From Amblyomma americanum (lineage: Eukaryota > Arthropoda > Arachnida > Ixodida > Ixodidae): a stretch of DNA of 64,000 nt. Shown here piece after piece: positions 9,426-22,802 of this stretch (position 1 is the first letter of the stretch; each line of letters begins with the position of its first letter). The translations under genes were made by a program, and so were the position numbers. The stretch covers positions 150,473,311 through 150,537,310 of the forward strand of contig NC_135502.1 in NCBI RefSeq assembly GCF_052857255.1, given 5' to 3'. The notes under the pieces are model-generated. The model was given only the letters and a program-made list of their open reading frames with translations, searched no databases and had not been told where the DNA came from.

Positions 9426-12400
9426 ATCCCCCTGAGAAGCATAACGCATTGAAAAAAAATTAACGTTCCCCTATGCACCTTGGTTTCGGTGACTGTTGGC
9501 TCCCTTCATAAATTTGTCAAACGGGCCCCTCATTTCCTTTAACTTGTCTGCTAATAGCTTAACGAGGGTCTAGGTTCTGGCAGTCTTGATGCCATAGGTA
9601 GCATAAGAGGGCTCTCGCACAGTTTCCGCCCTCGCCGTTAGATGACGTTCTACGTCACGCTCGCGGTATTACAGGACGTGCTACGTCCGCCGCTTTGGTC
9701 GAGGGTGGCGCTGGTGAACACTCTCAAGGCTCGCTTACACCCAGTAAACATAAATACCCAAGAGAGCAGCAGATTGGACAGCCGTCGCCGTAGCTCAGTT
9801 GGTAAGAGCACCGGACGCGATATTCGGAGGTCGTGGGTTCGGATCCCACCGGCGGCATGGTTGTTTTTTCTGCTGCTTTATAAGTAACTTTCTTTAAGCG
9901 ATTTATTAATCTAAGTATTATTATCCCCCTGAGAAGCATAACACATTAAAAAAAAATTAACGTTCCCCTATGCACCTTGGTTTCGGTGACTGTTGGCTCC
10001 CTTCATAAATTTGTCAAACGGGCCCCTCAATTCCTTTAACTTGTCTGCTAATAGCTTAACGAGGGTCTAGGTTCTGGCAGTCTTGATGCCATAGGCAGCA
10101 TAAGAGGGCTCTCGCACAGTTTCCGCCCTCGCCGTTAGATTACGTTCTACGTCACGCTCGTGGTATTAGGGACGTGCTACGTCCGCCGCTATGGTCGAGG
10201 GTGGCGCTGGTGAATACTCTCAAGGCTCGCTTACACCCAGTAAACATAAATACCCAAGAGAGCAGCAGATTGGACAGCCGTTTCCGTAGCTCAGTTGGTA
10301 AGAGCACCGGACGCGATATTCGGAGGTCATGGGTTCGGATCCCACCGGCGGCATGGTTGTTTTTTCTGCTGCTTTATAAGTAATTGTCTTTAAGCGATTT
10401 ATTAATCTAAGTAATATTATCCCCCTGAGAAGCATAACACATTAAAAAAAATTAACGTTCCCCTATGCACCTTGGTTTCGGTGACTGTTGGCTCCCTTCA
10501 TAAATTTGTCAAACGGGCTCCTCATTTCCTTTAACTTCTCTGCTAATAGCTTAACGAGGGTCTAGGTTCTGGCAGTCTTGGTGCCATAGGTAGCATAGGA
10601 GGGCTCTCGCACAGTTTCCGCCCTCGCCGTTAGATGACGTTCTACGTCACGCTCGCGGTATTACAGGACGTGCTACGTCCGCCGCTATGGTCGAGGGTGG
10701 CGCTGGTGAACACTCTCAAGGCTCGCTTACACCCAGTAAACATAAATACCCAAGAGAGCAGCAGATTGGACAGCCGTCGCCGTAGCTCAGTTGGTAAGAG
10801 CACCGGACGCGATATTCGGAGGTCGTGGGTTCGGATCCCACCGGCGGCTTGGTTGTTTTTTCTGCTGCTTTATAAGTAATTTTCGTTAAGCGATTTATTA
10901 ATCTAAGTATTATTATCCCCCTGAGAAGCATAACACATTAAAAAAAAATTAACGTTCCCCTATGCACCTTGGTTTCGGTGACTGTTGGCTCCCTTCATAA
11001 ATTTGTCAAACGGGCCCCTCATTTCCTTTAACTTGTCTGCTAATAGCTTAACGAGGGTCTAGGTTCTGGCAGTCTTGATGCCATAGGTAGCATAACAGGG
11101 CTCTCGCACAGTTTCCGCCCTCGCCGTTAGATGACGTTCTACGTCACGCTCGCGGTATTACAGGACGTGCTACGTCCGCCGCTTTGGTCGAGGGTGGCGC
11201 TGGTGAACACTCTCAAGGCTCGCTTACACCCAGTAAACATAAATACCCAAGAGAGCAGCAGATTGGACAGCCGTCGCCGTAGCTCAGTTGGTAAGAGCAC
11301 CGGACGCGATATTCGGAGGTCGTGGGTTCGAATCCCACCGGCGGCATGGTTGTTTTTTCTGCTGCTTTATAAGTAATTTTCGTTAAGCGATTTATTAATC
11401 TAAGTATTATTATCCCCCTGAGAAGCATAACACATTAAAAAAAAATTAACGTTCCCCTATGCACCTTGGTTTCGGTGACTGTTGGCTCCCTTCATAAATT
11501 TGTCAAACGGGCCCCTCATTTCCTTTAACTTGTCTGCTAATAGCTTAACGAGGGTCTAGGTTCTCGCAGTCTTGATGCCATAGGTAGCATAAGAGGGCTC
11601 TCGCACAGTTTCCGCCCTCGCCGTTAGATGACGTTCTACGTCACGCTCGCGGTATTACAGGACGTGCTACGTCCGCCGCTATGGTCGAGGGTGGCGCTGG
11701 TGAACTCTCAAGGCTCGCTTACACCCAGTAAACATAAATACCCAAGAGAGCAGCAGATTGGACAGCCGTCGCAGTAGCTCAGTTGGTAAGAGCACCGGAC
11801 GCGATATTCGGAGGTCGTGGGTTCGGATCCCACCGGCGGCATGGTTGTTTTTTCTGCTGCTTTATAAGTAATTTTCGTTAGGCGATTTATTAATCTAAGT
11901 ATTATTATCCCCCTGAGAAGCATAACACATTAAAAAAAAATTTACGTTCCCCTATGCACCTTGGTTTCGGTGACTGTTGGCTCCCTTCATAAATTTGTCA
12001 AACGGGCCCCTCATTTCCTTTAACTTGTCTTTTAATAGATTAACGAGGGTCTAGGTTCTGGCAGTCTTGATGCCATAGGTAGCATAAGAGGGCTCTCGCA
12101 CAGTTTCCGCCCTCGCCGTTAGATGACGTTCTACGTCACGCTCGCGGTATTACAGGACGTGCTACGTCCGCTGCTATGGTCGAGGGTGGCGCTGGTGAAC
12201 ACTCTCAAGGCTCGCTTACACCCAGTAAACATAAATACCCAAGAGAGCAGCAGATTGGACAGCCGTCGCCGTAGCTCAGTTGGTAAGAGCACCGGACGCG
12301 ATATTCGGAGGTCGTGGGTTCGGATACCACCGGCGGCATGGTTGTTTTTTCTGCTGCTTTATAAGTAATTTTCTTTAAGCGATTTATTAACCTAAGTATT

Positions 12401-13397
12401 ATTGTCCCCCTGAGAAGCATAACACATTAAAAAAAAATTAACGTTCCCCTATGCACCTTGGTTTCGGTGACTGTTGGCTCCCTTCATAAATTTGTCAAAC
12501 GGGCCCCTCATTTCCTTTAACTTGTCTGCTAATAGCTTAACGACGGTCTAGGTTCTGGCAGTCTTGATGCCATAGGTAGCATAAGAGGGCTCTCGCACAG
12601 TTTCTGCCCTCGCCGTTAGATGACGTTCTTCGTCACGCTCGCGGTATTACAGGACGTGCTACGTCCGCCGCTGTGGTCGAGGGTGGCGCTGGTGAACACT
12701 CTCATGGCTCGTTTACACCCAGTAAACATAAATACCCAAGAGAGCAGCAGATTGGACAGCCGTCGCCGTAGCTCAGTTGGTAAGAGCACCGGGCTCGATA
12801 TTCGGAGGTCGTGGGTTCGGATCCCACCGGCGGCATGGTTGTTTTTTCTGCTGCTTTATAAGTAATTTTCTTTAAGCGATTTATTAACCTAAGTATTATT
12901 GTCCCCCTGAGAAGCATAACACATTAAAAAAAAATTAACGTTCCCCTATGCACCTTGGTTTCGGTGACTGTTGGCTCCCTTCATAAATTTGTCAAACGGG
13001 CCCCTCATTTCCTTTAACTTGTCTGCTAATAGCTTAACGACGGTATAGGTTCTGGCAGTCTTGATGCCATAGGTAGCATAAGAGGGCTCTCGCACAGTTT
13101 CCGCCCTCGCCGTGAGATGACGTTCTACGTCATGCTCGCGGAATTACAGGACGTGCTACGTCCGCCGCTATGGTCGAGGGTGGCGCTGGTGAACACTCTC
13201 AAGGCTCGCTTACACCCAGTAAACATAAATACCCAAGAGAGCAGCAGATTGGACAGCCGTCGCCGTAGCTCAGTTGGTAAGAGCACCGGACGCGATATTC
13301 GGAGGTCGTGGGTTCGGATCCCATCGGCGGCATGGTTGTTTTTTCTGCTGCTTTATAAGTAATTTTCGTTAAGCGATTTATTAATCTAAGTATTATT
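9426..13397 (+). repeat. Array segment, copies 20-27: w Z K w B0 V F A
   Basis: Heads start at 9784, 10280, 10776, 11273, 11768, 12265, 12762 and 13259. Copies 20 and 23 share CGCTTTGGTCG in place of CGCTATGGTCG. Class K has CGGCTTGG at the 3' edge of the head, followed here by a generic copy. The B0-V pair at 11768 and 12265 repeats the pair at 1352 and 1850, including GTCTTTTAATAGC. Copy 21 loses 2 nt before dyad 2 (ATTAGGGACG). Copy 26 has GGGCTCGATA in the anticodon arm. Confidence 0.85.
11273..11346 (+). tRNA. tRNA-like head of copy 23, the only one seen with a consensus B box
   Basis: This head has GTGGGTTCGAATCCCAC in the T arm, so its B box at 11325-11335 is GGTTCGAATCC, a full consensus match. 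All stems pair, with one G-U in the acceptor stem. The anticodon loop is still CGCGATA with G33. It is the copy most likely to be scored as a tRNA by a covariance model and the best candidate for TFIIIC binding. Confidence 0.6.
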
Positions 13398-16300
13398 ATC
13401 CCCCTGAGAAGCATAACACATTAAAAAAAATTAACGTTCCCCTATGCACCTTGGTTTCGGTGACTGTTGGCTCCCTTCATAAATTTGTCAAACGGGCCCC
13501 TCATTTCCTTTAACTTGTCTGCTAATAGCTTAACGAGGGTCTAGGTTCTGGCAGTCTTGATGCCATAGGTAGCATAAGAGGGCTCTCGCACAGTTTCCGC
13601 CCTCGCCGTTAGATGACGTTCTTCGTCACGCTCGCGGTATTACAGGACGTGCTACGTCCGCCGCTATGGTCGAGGGTGGCGCTGGTGAACACTCTCATGG
13701 CTCGTTTACACCCAGTAAACATAAATACCCAAGAGAGCAGCAGATTGGACAGCCGTCGCCGTAGCTCAGTTGGTAAGAGCACCGGGCGCGATATTCGGAG
13801 GTCGTGGGTTCGGATCCCACTGGCGGCATGGTTGTTTTTTCTGCTGCTTTATAAGTAATTTTCGTTAAGCGATTTATTATTCTAAGTATTATTATCCCCC
13901 TGAGAAGCATAACACATTAAAAAAAATTAACGTTCCCCTATGCACCTTGGTTTCGGTGACTGTTGGCTCCCTTCATAAATTTGTCAAACGGGCCCCTCAT
14001 TTCCTTTAACTTGTCTGCTAATAGCTTAACGAGGGTCTAGGTTCTGGCAGTCTTGATGCCATAGGTAGCATAAGAGGGCTCTCGCACAGTTTCCGCCCTC
14101 GCCGTTAGATGACGTTCTACGTCACGCTCGCGGTATTACAGGACGTGCTACGTCCGCCGCTATGGTCGAGGGTGGCGCTGGTGAACTCTCAAGTCTCGCT
14201 TACACCCAGTAAACATAAATACACAAGAGAGCAGCAGATTGGACAGCCGTCGCAGTAGCTCAGTTGGTAAGAGCACCGGACGCGATATTCGGAGGTCGTG
14301 GGTTCAGATCCCACCGGCGGCATGGTTGTTTTTTCTGCTGCTTTATAAGTAATTTTCGTTAAGCGATTTATTAATCTAAGTATTATTATCCCCCTGAGAA
14401 GCATAACACATTAAAAAAAAATTAACGTTCCCCTATGCACCTTGGTTTCGGTGACTGTTGGCTCCCTTCATAAATTTGTCAAACGGGCCCCTCATTTCCT
14501 TTAACTTGTCTGCTAATAGCTTAACGAGGGTCTAGGTTCTGGCAGTCTTGATGCCATAGGTAGCATAAGAGGGCTCTCGCACAGTTTCCGCCCTCGCCGT
14601 TAGATGACGTTCTACGTCACGCTCGCGGTATTACAGGACGTGCTACGTCCGCCGCTATGGTCGAGGGTGGCGCTGGTGAACACTCTCAAGGCTCGCTTAC
14701 ACCCAGTAAACATAAATACCCAAGAGAGCAGCAGATTGGACAGCCGTCGCCGTAGCTCAGTTGGTAAGAGCACCGGACGCGATATTCGGAGGTCGTGGGT
14801 TCGGATACCACCGGCGGCATGGTTGCTTTTTCTGCTGCTTTATAAGTAATTTTCTTTAAGCGATTTATAAACCTAAGTATTATTATCCCCCTGAGAAGCA
14901 TAACACATGAAAAAAAAAATTAACGTTCCCCTATGCACCTTGGTTTCGGTGACTGTTGGCTCCCTTCATAAATTTGTCAAACGGGCCCCTCATTTCCTTT
15001 AACTTGTCTGCTAATAGCTTAACGACGGTCTAGGTTCTGGCAGTCTTGATGCCATAGGTAGCATAAGAGGGCTCTCGCACAGTTTCCGCCCTCGCCGTTA
15101 GATGACGTTCTACGTCATGCTCGCGGAATTACAGGACGTGCTACGTCCGCCGCTATGGTCGAGGGTGGCGCTGGTGAACACTCTCAAGGCTCGCTTACAC
15201 CCAGTAAACATAAATACCCAAGAGAGCAGCAGATTGGACAGCCGTCGCCGTAGCTCAGTTGGTAAGAGCACCGGACGCGATATTCGGAGGTCGTGGGTTC
15301 GGATCCCATCGGCGGCATGGTTGTTTTTTCTGCTGCTTTATAAGTAACTTTCTTTAAGCGATTTATTAATCTAAGTATTATTATCCCCCTGAGAAGCATA
15401 ACACATTAAAAAAAAATTAACGTTCCCCTATGCACCTTGGTTTCGGTGACTGTTGGCTCCCTACATAAATTTGTCAAACGGGCCCCTCAATTCCTTTAAC
15501 TTGTCTGCTAATAGCTTAACGAGGGTCTAGGTGCTGGCAGTCTTGATGCCATAGGTAGCATAAGAGGGCTCTCGCACAGTTTCCGCCCTCGCCGTTAGAT
15601 GACGTTCTACGTCACGCTCGCGGTATTACAGGACGTCCTACGTCCGCCGCTATGGTCGAGGGTGGCGCTGGTGAACTCTCAAGGCTCGCTTACACCCAGT
15701 AAACATAAATTCCCAAGAGAGCAGCAGATTGGACAGCCGTCGCAGTAGCTCAGTTGGTAAGAGCACCGGACGCGATATTCGGAGGTCGTGGGTTCGGATC
15801 CCACCGGCGGCATGGTTGTTTTTTCTGCTGCTTTATAGGTAATTTTCGTTAAGCGATTTATTAATCTAAGTACTATTATCCCCCTGAGAAGCATAACACA
15901 TTAAAAAAAAATTAACGTTCCCCTATGCACCTTGGTTTCGGTGACTGTTTGCTCCCTTCATAAATTTGTCAAACGGGCCCCTCATTTCCTTTAACTTGTC
16001 TGCTAATAGCTTAACGAGGGTCTAGGTTCTGGCAGTCTTGATGCCATAGGTAGCATAAGAGGGCTCTCGCACAGTTTCCGCCCTCGCCGTTAGATGACGT
16101 TCTACGTCATGCTCGCGGAATTACAGGACGTGCTACGTCCGCCGCTATGGTCGAGGGTGGCGCTGGTGAACACTCTCAAGGCTCGCTTACACCCAGTAAA
16201 CATACATACCCAAGAGAGCAGCAGATTGGACAGCCGTCGCCGTAGCTCAGTTGGTAAGAGCACCGGACGCGATATTCGGAGGTCGTGGGTTCGGATCCCA

Positions 16301-16866
16301 TCGGCGGCATGGTTGTTTTTTCTGCTGCTTTATAAGTAACTTTCTTTAAGCGATTTATTAATCTAAGTAATATTATCCCCCTGAGAAGCATAACACATTA
16401 AAAAAAATTAACGTTCCCCTATGCACCTTGGTTTCGGTGACTGTTGGCTCCCTTCATAAATTTGTCAAACGGGCCCCTCATTTCCTCTAACTGGTCTGCT
16501 AATAGCTTAACGAGGGTCTAGGTTCTGGCAGTCTTGATGCATAGGTAGCACAAGAGGGCTCTCGCACAGTTTCCGCCCTCGCCGTTAGATGTTCTACGTC
16601 ACGCTCGCGGTATTACAGGACGTGCTACGTCCGCCGCTATGGTCGAGGGTGGCGCTGGTGAACACTCTCAAGGCTCGCTTACACCCAGTAAACCTAAATA
16701 CCCAAGAGAGCGGCAGATTGGACAGCCGTCGCCGTAGCTCAGTTGGTAAGAGCACCGGACGCGATATTCGGAGGTCGTGGGTTCGGATCCCACCGGCGGC
16801 ATGGTTGTTTTTTCTGCTGCTTTATAAGTAATTTTCGTTAAGCGATTTATTAATCTAAGTATTATT
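13398..16866 (+). repeat. Seven-unit block, copies 28-34: F B2 V A B1 H G
   Basis: Heads start at 13755, 14249, 14746, 15244, 15739, 16236 and 16728. The first five classes recur in the same order in copies 35-39, 3,467-3,471 bp later, and again in copies 47-51. Shared rare marks include GTTCAGATCCC in the B2 copy and GATTTATAAACC after the V copy. The block introduces class H (AACATACATAC) and class G (AACCTAAATA with GAGAGCGGCAG and GATGCATAGG). In this G copy 3 nt are missing at the left of dyad 1. Confidence 0.85.
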
Positions 16867-19800
16867 ATCCCCCTGAGAAGCATAACACATTAAAAAAAAT
16901 TAACGTTCCCCTATGCACCTTGGTTTCGGTGACTGTTGGCTCCCTTCATAAATTTGTCAAACGGGCCCCTCATTTCCTTTAACTTGTCTGCTAATAGCTT
17001 AACGAGGGTCTAGGTTCTGGCAGTCTTGATGCCATAGGTAGCATAAGAGGGCTCTCGCACAGTTTCCGCCCTCGCCGTTAGATGACGTTCTTCGTCACGC
17101 TCGCGGTATTACAGGACGTGCTACGTCCGCCGCTATGGTCGAGGGTGGCGCTGGTGAACACTCTCATGGCTCGTTTACACCCAGTAAACATAAATACCCA
17201 AGAGAGCAGCAGATTGGACAGCCGTCGCCGTAGCTCAGTTGGTAAGAGCACCGGGCGCGATATTCGGAGGTCGCGGGTTCGGATCCCACTGGCGGCATGG
17301 TTGTTTTTTCTGCTGCTTTATAAGTAATTTTCGTTAAGCGATTTATTATTCTAAGTATTATTATCCCCCTGAGAAGCATAACACATTAAAAAAAATTAAC
17401 GTTCCCCTATGCACCTTGGTTTCGGTGACTGTTGGCTCCCTTCATAAATTTGTCAAACGGGCCCCTCATTTCCTTTAACTTGTCTGCTAATAGCTTAACG
17501 AGGGTCTAGGTTCTGGCAGTCTTGATGCCATAGGTAGCATAAGAGGGCTCTCGCACAGTTTCCGCCCTCGCCGTTAGATGACGTTCTACGTCACGCTCGC
17601 GGTATTACAGGACGTGCTACGTCCGCCGCTATGGTCGAGGGTGGCGCTGGTGAACTCTCAAGTCTCGCTTACACCCAGTAAACATAAATACACAAGAGAG
17701 CAGCAGATTGGACAGCCGTCGCAGTAGCTCAGTTGGTAAGAGCACCGGACGCGATATTCGGAGGTCGTGGGTTCAGATCCCACCGGCGGCATGGTTGTTT
17801 TTTCTGCTGCTTTATAAGTAATTTTCGTTAAGCGATTTATTAATCTAAGTATTATTATCCCCCTGAGAAGCATAACACATTAAAAAAAAATTAACGTTCC
17901 CCTATGCACCTTGGTTTCGGTGACTGTTGGCTCCCTTCATAAATTTGTCAAACGGGCCCCTCATTTCCTTTAACTTGTCTGCTAATAGCTTAACGAGGGT
18001 CTAGGTTCTGGCAGTCTTGATGCCATAGGTAGCATAAGAGGGCTCTCGCACAGTTTCCGCCCTCGCCGTTAGATGACGTTCTACGTCACGCTCGCGGTAT
18101 TACAGGACGTGCTACGTCCGCCGCTATGGTCGAGGGTGGCGCTGGTGAACACTCTCAAGGCTCGCTTACACCCAGTAAACATAAATACCCAAGAGAGCAG
18201 CAGATTGGACAGCCGTCGCCGTAGCTCAGTTGGTAAGAGCACCGGACGCGATATTCGGAGGTCGTGGGTTCGGATACCACCGGCGGCATGGTTGTTTTTT
18301 CTGCTGCTTTATAAGTAATTTTCTTTAAGCGATTTATAAACCTAAGTATTATTATCCCCCTGAGAAGCATAACGCATTAAAAAAAATTAACGTTCCCCTA
18401 TGCACCTTGGTTTCGGTGACTGTTGGCTCCCTTCATAAATTTGTCAAACGGGCCCCTCATTTCCTTTAACTTGTCTGCTAATAGCTTAACGACGGTCTAG
18501 GTTCTGGCAGTCTTGATGCCATAGGTAGCATAAGAGGGCTCTCGCACAGTTTCCGCCCTCGCCGTTAGATGACGTTCTACGTCATGCTCGCGGAATTACA
18601 GGACGTGCTACGTCCGCCGCTATGGTCGAGGGTGGCGCTGGTGAACACTCTCAAGGCTCGCTTACACCCAGTAAACATAAATACCCAAGAGAGCAGCAGA
18701 TTGGACAGCCGTCGCCGTAGCTCAGTTGGTAAGAGCACCGGACGCGATATTCGGAGGTCGTGGGTTCGGATCCCATCGGCGGCATGGTTGTTTTTTCTGC
18801 TGCTTTATAAGTAACTTTCTTTAAGCGATTTATTAATCTAAGTATTATTATCCCCCTGAGAAGCATAACACATTAAAAAAAAATTAACGTTCCCCTATGC
18901 ACCTTGGTTTCGGTGACTGTTGGCTCCCTACATAAATTTGTCAAACGGGCCCCTCAATTCCTTTAACTTGTCTGCTAATAGCTTAACGAGGGTCTAGGTG
19001 CTGGCAGTCTTGATGCCATAGGTAGCATAAGAGGGCTCTCGCACAGTTTCCGCCCTCGCCGTTAGATGACGTTCTACGTCACGCTCGCGGTATTACAGGA
19101 CGTCCTACGTCCGCCGCTATGGTCGAGGGTGGCGCTGGTGAACTCTCAAGGCTCGCTTACACCCAGTAAACATAAATACCCAAGAGAGCAGCAGATTGGA
19201 CAGCCGTCGCAGTAGCTCAGTTGGTAAGAGCACCGGACGCGATATTCGGAGGTCGTGGGTTCGGATCCCACCGGCGGCATGGTTGTTTTTTCTGCTGCTT
19301 TATAGGTAATTTTCGTTAAGCGATTTATTAATCTAAGTACTATTATCCCCCTGAGAAGCATAACACATTAAAAAAAAATTAACGTTCCCCTATGCACCTT
19401 GGTTTCGGTGACTGTTGGCTCCCTTCATAAATTTGTCAAACGGGCCCCTCATTTCCTTTAACTTGTCTGCTAATAGCTTAACGAGGGTCTAGGTTCTGGC
19501 AGTCTTGATGCCATAGGTAGCATAAGAGGGCTCTCGCACAGTTTCCGCCCTCGCCGTTAGATGACGTTCTACGTCATGCTCGCGGAATTACAGGACGTGC
19601 TACGTCCGCCGCTATGGTCGAGGGTGGCGCTGGTGAACACTCTCAAGGCTCGCTTACACCCAGTAAACATAAATACCCAAGAGAGCAGCAGATTGGACAG
19701 CCGTCGCCGTAGCTCAGTTGGTAAGAGCACCGGACGCGATAATCGTAGGTCGTGGGTTCGGATCCCAACGGCGGCATGGTTGTTTTTTCTGCTGCTTTAT

Positions 19801-22800
19801 AAGTAATTTTCGTTAAGCGATTTATTAATCTAAGTATTATTATCCCCCTGAGAAGCATAACACATTAAAAAAAATTAACGTTCCCCTATGCACCTTGGTT
19901 TCGGTGACTGTTGGCTCCCTTCATAAATTTGTCAAACGGGCCCCTCATTTCCTCTAACTGGTCTGCTAATAGCTTAACGAGGGTCTAGGTTCTGGCAGTC
20001 TTGATGCATAGGTAGCACAAGAGGGCTCTCGCACAGTTTCCGCCCTCGCCGCTAGATGTTCTACGTCACGCTCGCGGTATTACAGGACGTGCTACGTCCG
20101 CCGCTATGGTCGAGGGTGGCGCTGGTGAACACTCTCAAGGCTCGCTTACACCCAGTAAACCTAAATACCCAAGAGAGCGGCAGATTGGACAGCCGTCGCC
20201 GTAGCTCGGTAAGAGCACCGGACGCGATATTCGGAGGTCGTGGGTTCGGATCCCACCGGCGGCATGGTTGTTTTTTCTGCTGCTTTATAAGTAATTTTCG
20301 TTAAGCGATTTATTAATCTAAGTATTATTATCCCCCTGAGAAGCATAACACATTAAAAAAAATTAACGTTCCCCTATGCACCTTGGTTTCGGTGACTGTT
20401 GGCTCCCTTCATAAATTTGTCAAACGGGCCCCTCATTTCCTTTAACTTGTCTGCTAATAGCTTAACGAGGGTCTAGGTTCTGGCAGTCTTGATGCCATAG
20501 GTAGCATAAGAGGGCTCTCGCACAGTTTCCGCCTCGCCGTTAGATGACGTTCTACGTCACGCTCGCGGTATTACAGGACGTGCTACGTCCGCCGCTATGG
20601 TCGAGGGTGGCGCTGGTGAACTCTCAAGTCTCGCTTACACCCAGTAAACATAAATACACAAGAGAGCAGCAGATTGGACAGCCGTCGCAGTAGCTCAGTT
20701 GGTAAGAGCACCGGACGCGATATTCGGAGGTCGTGGGTTCGGATCCCACCGGCGGCATGGTTGTTTTTTCTGCTGCTTTATAAGTAATTTTCGTTAAGCG
20801 ATTTATTATTCTAAGTATTATTATCCCCCTGAGAAGCATAACACATTAAAAAAAAATTAACGTTCCCCTATGCACCTTGGTTTCGGTGACTGTTGGCTCC
20901 CTTCATAAATTTGTCAAACGGGCCCCTCATTTCCTTTAACTTGTCTGCTAATAGCTTAACGAGGGTCTAGGTTCTGGCAGTCTTGATGCCATAGGTAGCA
21001 TAAGAGGGCTCTCGCACAGTTTCCGCCCTCGCCGTTAGATGACGTTCTACGTCATGCTCGCGGAATTACAGGACGTGCTACGTCCGCCGCTATGGTCGAG
21101 GGTGGCGCTGGTGAACACTCTCAAGGCTCGCTTACACCCAGTAAACATACATACCCAAGAGAGCAGCAGATTGGACAGCCGTCGCCGTAGCTCAGTTGGT
21201 AAGAGCACCGGACGCGATATTCGGAGGTCGTGGGTTCGGATCCCATCGGCGGCATGGTTGTTTTTTCTGCTGCTTTATAAGTAACTTTCTTTAAGCGATT
21301 TATTAATCTAAGTAATATTATCCCCCTGAGAAGCATAACACATTAAAAAAAATTAACGTTCCCCTATGCACCTTGGTTTCGGTGACTGTTGGCTCCCTTC
21401 ATAAATTTGTCAAACGGGCCCCTCATTTCCTCTAACTGGTCTGCTAATAGCTTAACGAGGGTCTAGGTTCTGGCAGTCTTGATGCATAGGTAGCACAAGA
21501 GGGCTCTCGCACAGTTTCCGCCCTCGCCGTTAGATGTTCTACGTCACGCTCGCGGTATTACAGGACGTGCTACGTCCGCCGCTATGGTCGAGGGTGGCGC
21601 TGGTGAACACTCTCAAGGCTCGCTTACACCCAGTAAACCTAAATACCCAAGAGAGCGGCAGATTGGACAGCCGTCGCCGTAGCTCAGTTGGTAAGAGCAC
21701 CGGACGCGATATTCGGAGGTCGTGGGTTCGGATCCCACCGGCGGCATGGTTGTTTTTTCTGCTGCTTTATAAGTAATTTTCGTTTAGCGATTTATTAATC
21801 TAAGTATTATTATCCCCCTGAGAAGCATAACACATTAAAAAAAATTAACGTTCCCCTATGCACCTTGGTTTCGGTGACTGTTGGCTCCCTTCATAAATTT
21901 GTCAAACGGGCCCCTCATTTCCTTTAACTTGTCTGCTAATAGCTTAACGAGGGTCTAGGTTCTGGCAGTCTTGATGCCATAGGTAGCATAAGAGGGCTCT
22001 CGCACAGTTTCCGCCCTCGCCGTTAGATGACGTTCTACGTCACGCTCGCGGTATTACAGGACGTGCTACGTCCGCCGCTATGGTCGAGGGTGGCGCTGGT
22101 GAACTCTCAAGTCTCGCTTACACCCAGTAAACATAAATACACAAGAGAGCAGCAGATTGGACAGCCGTCGCAGTAGCTCAGTTGGTAAGAGCACCGGACG
22201 CGATATTCGGAGGTCGTGGGTTCGGATCCCACCGGCGGCATGGTTGTTTTTTCTGCTGCTTTATAAGTAATTTTCGTTAAGCGATTTATTATTCTAAGTA
22301 TTATTATCCCCCTGAGAAGCATAACACATTAAAAAAAAATTAACGTTCCCCTATGCACCTTGGTTTCGGTGACTGTTGGCTCCCTTCATAAATTTGTCAA
22401 ACGGGCCCCTCATTTCCTTTAACTTGTCTGCTAATAGCTTAACGAGGGTCTAGGTTCTGGCAGTCTTGATGCCATAGGTAGCATAAGAGGGCTCTCGCAC
22501 AGTTTCCGCCCTCGCCGTTAGATGACGTTCGACGTCACGCTCGCGGTATAACAGGACGTGCTACGTCCGCCGCAATGGTCGAGGGTGGCACTGGTGAACA
22601 CTCTCAAGGCTCGCTTACACCCAGTAAACATAAATACCCAAGAGAGCAGCAGATTGGACAGCCGTCGCCGTAGCTCAGTTGGTAAGAGCACCGGACGCGA
22701 TATTCGGAGGTCGTGGGTTCGGATCCCACCGGCGGCATGGTTGTTTTTTCTGCTGCTTTATAAGTAATTTTCGTTAAGCGATTTATTAATCTAAGTATTA

Positions 22801-22802
22801 TT
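16867..22802 (+). repeat. 12-unit higher-order repeat, first copy (units 35-46)
   Basis: Order is F B2 V A B1 A G* B2 H G B2 Q, with heads at 17224, 17718, 18215, 18711, 19206, 19703, 20195, 20684, 21181, 21673, 22167 and 22664. Marks shared with the second copy include GTCGCGGGTTC in F, GTTCAGATCCC in the first B2, GATTTATAAACC after V, GTAGCTCGGTAAG in G*, and CGTTTAGCG after the second G. The sixth position differs: an A copy with GATAATCGTAGG here, an H copy in the second block. Copy 42 lacks one C in GCCTCGCCG. Confidence 0.88.
20195..20264 (+). pseudogene. tRNA-like head of copy 41 with 4-nt deletion in the A box
   Basis: GTAGCTCGGTAAGAGC replaces the usual sequence, removing AGTT from the D loop. 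The head is 70 nt, and the A box and D loop are broken. The same deletion occurs in copy 53 and nowhere else, which ties the two 12-unit blocks together. Confidence 0.75.
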
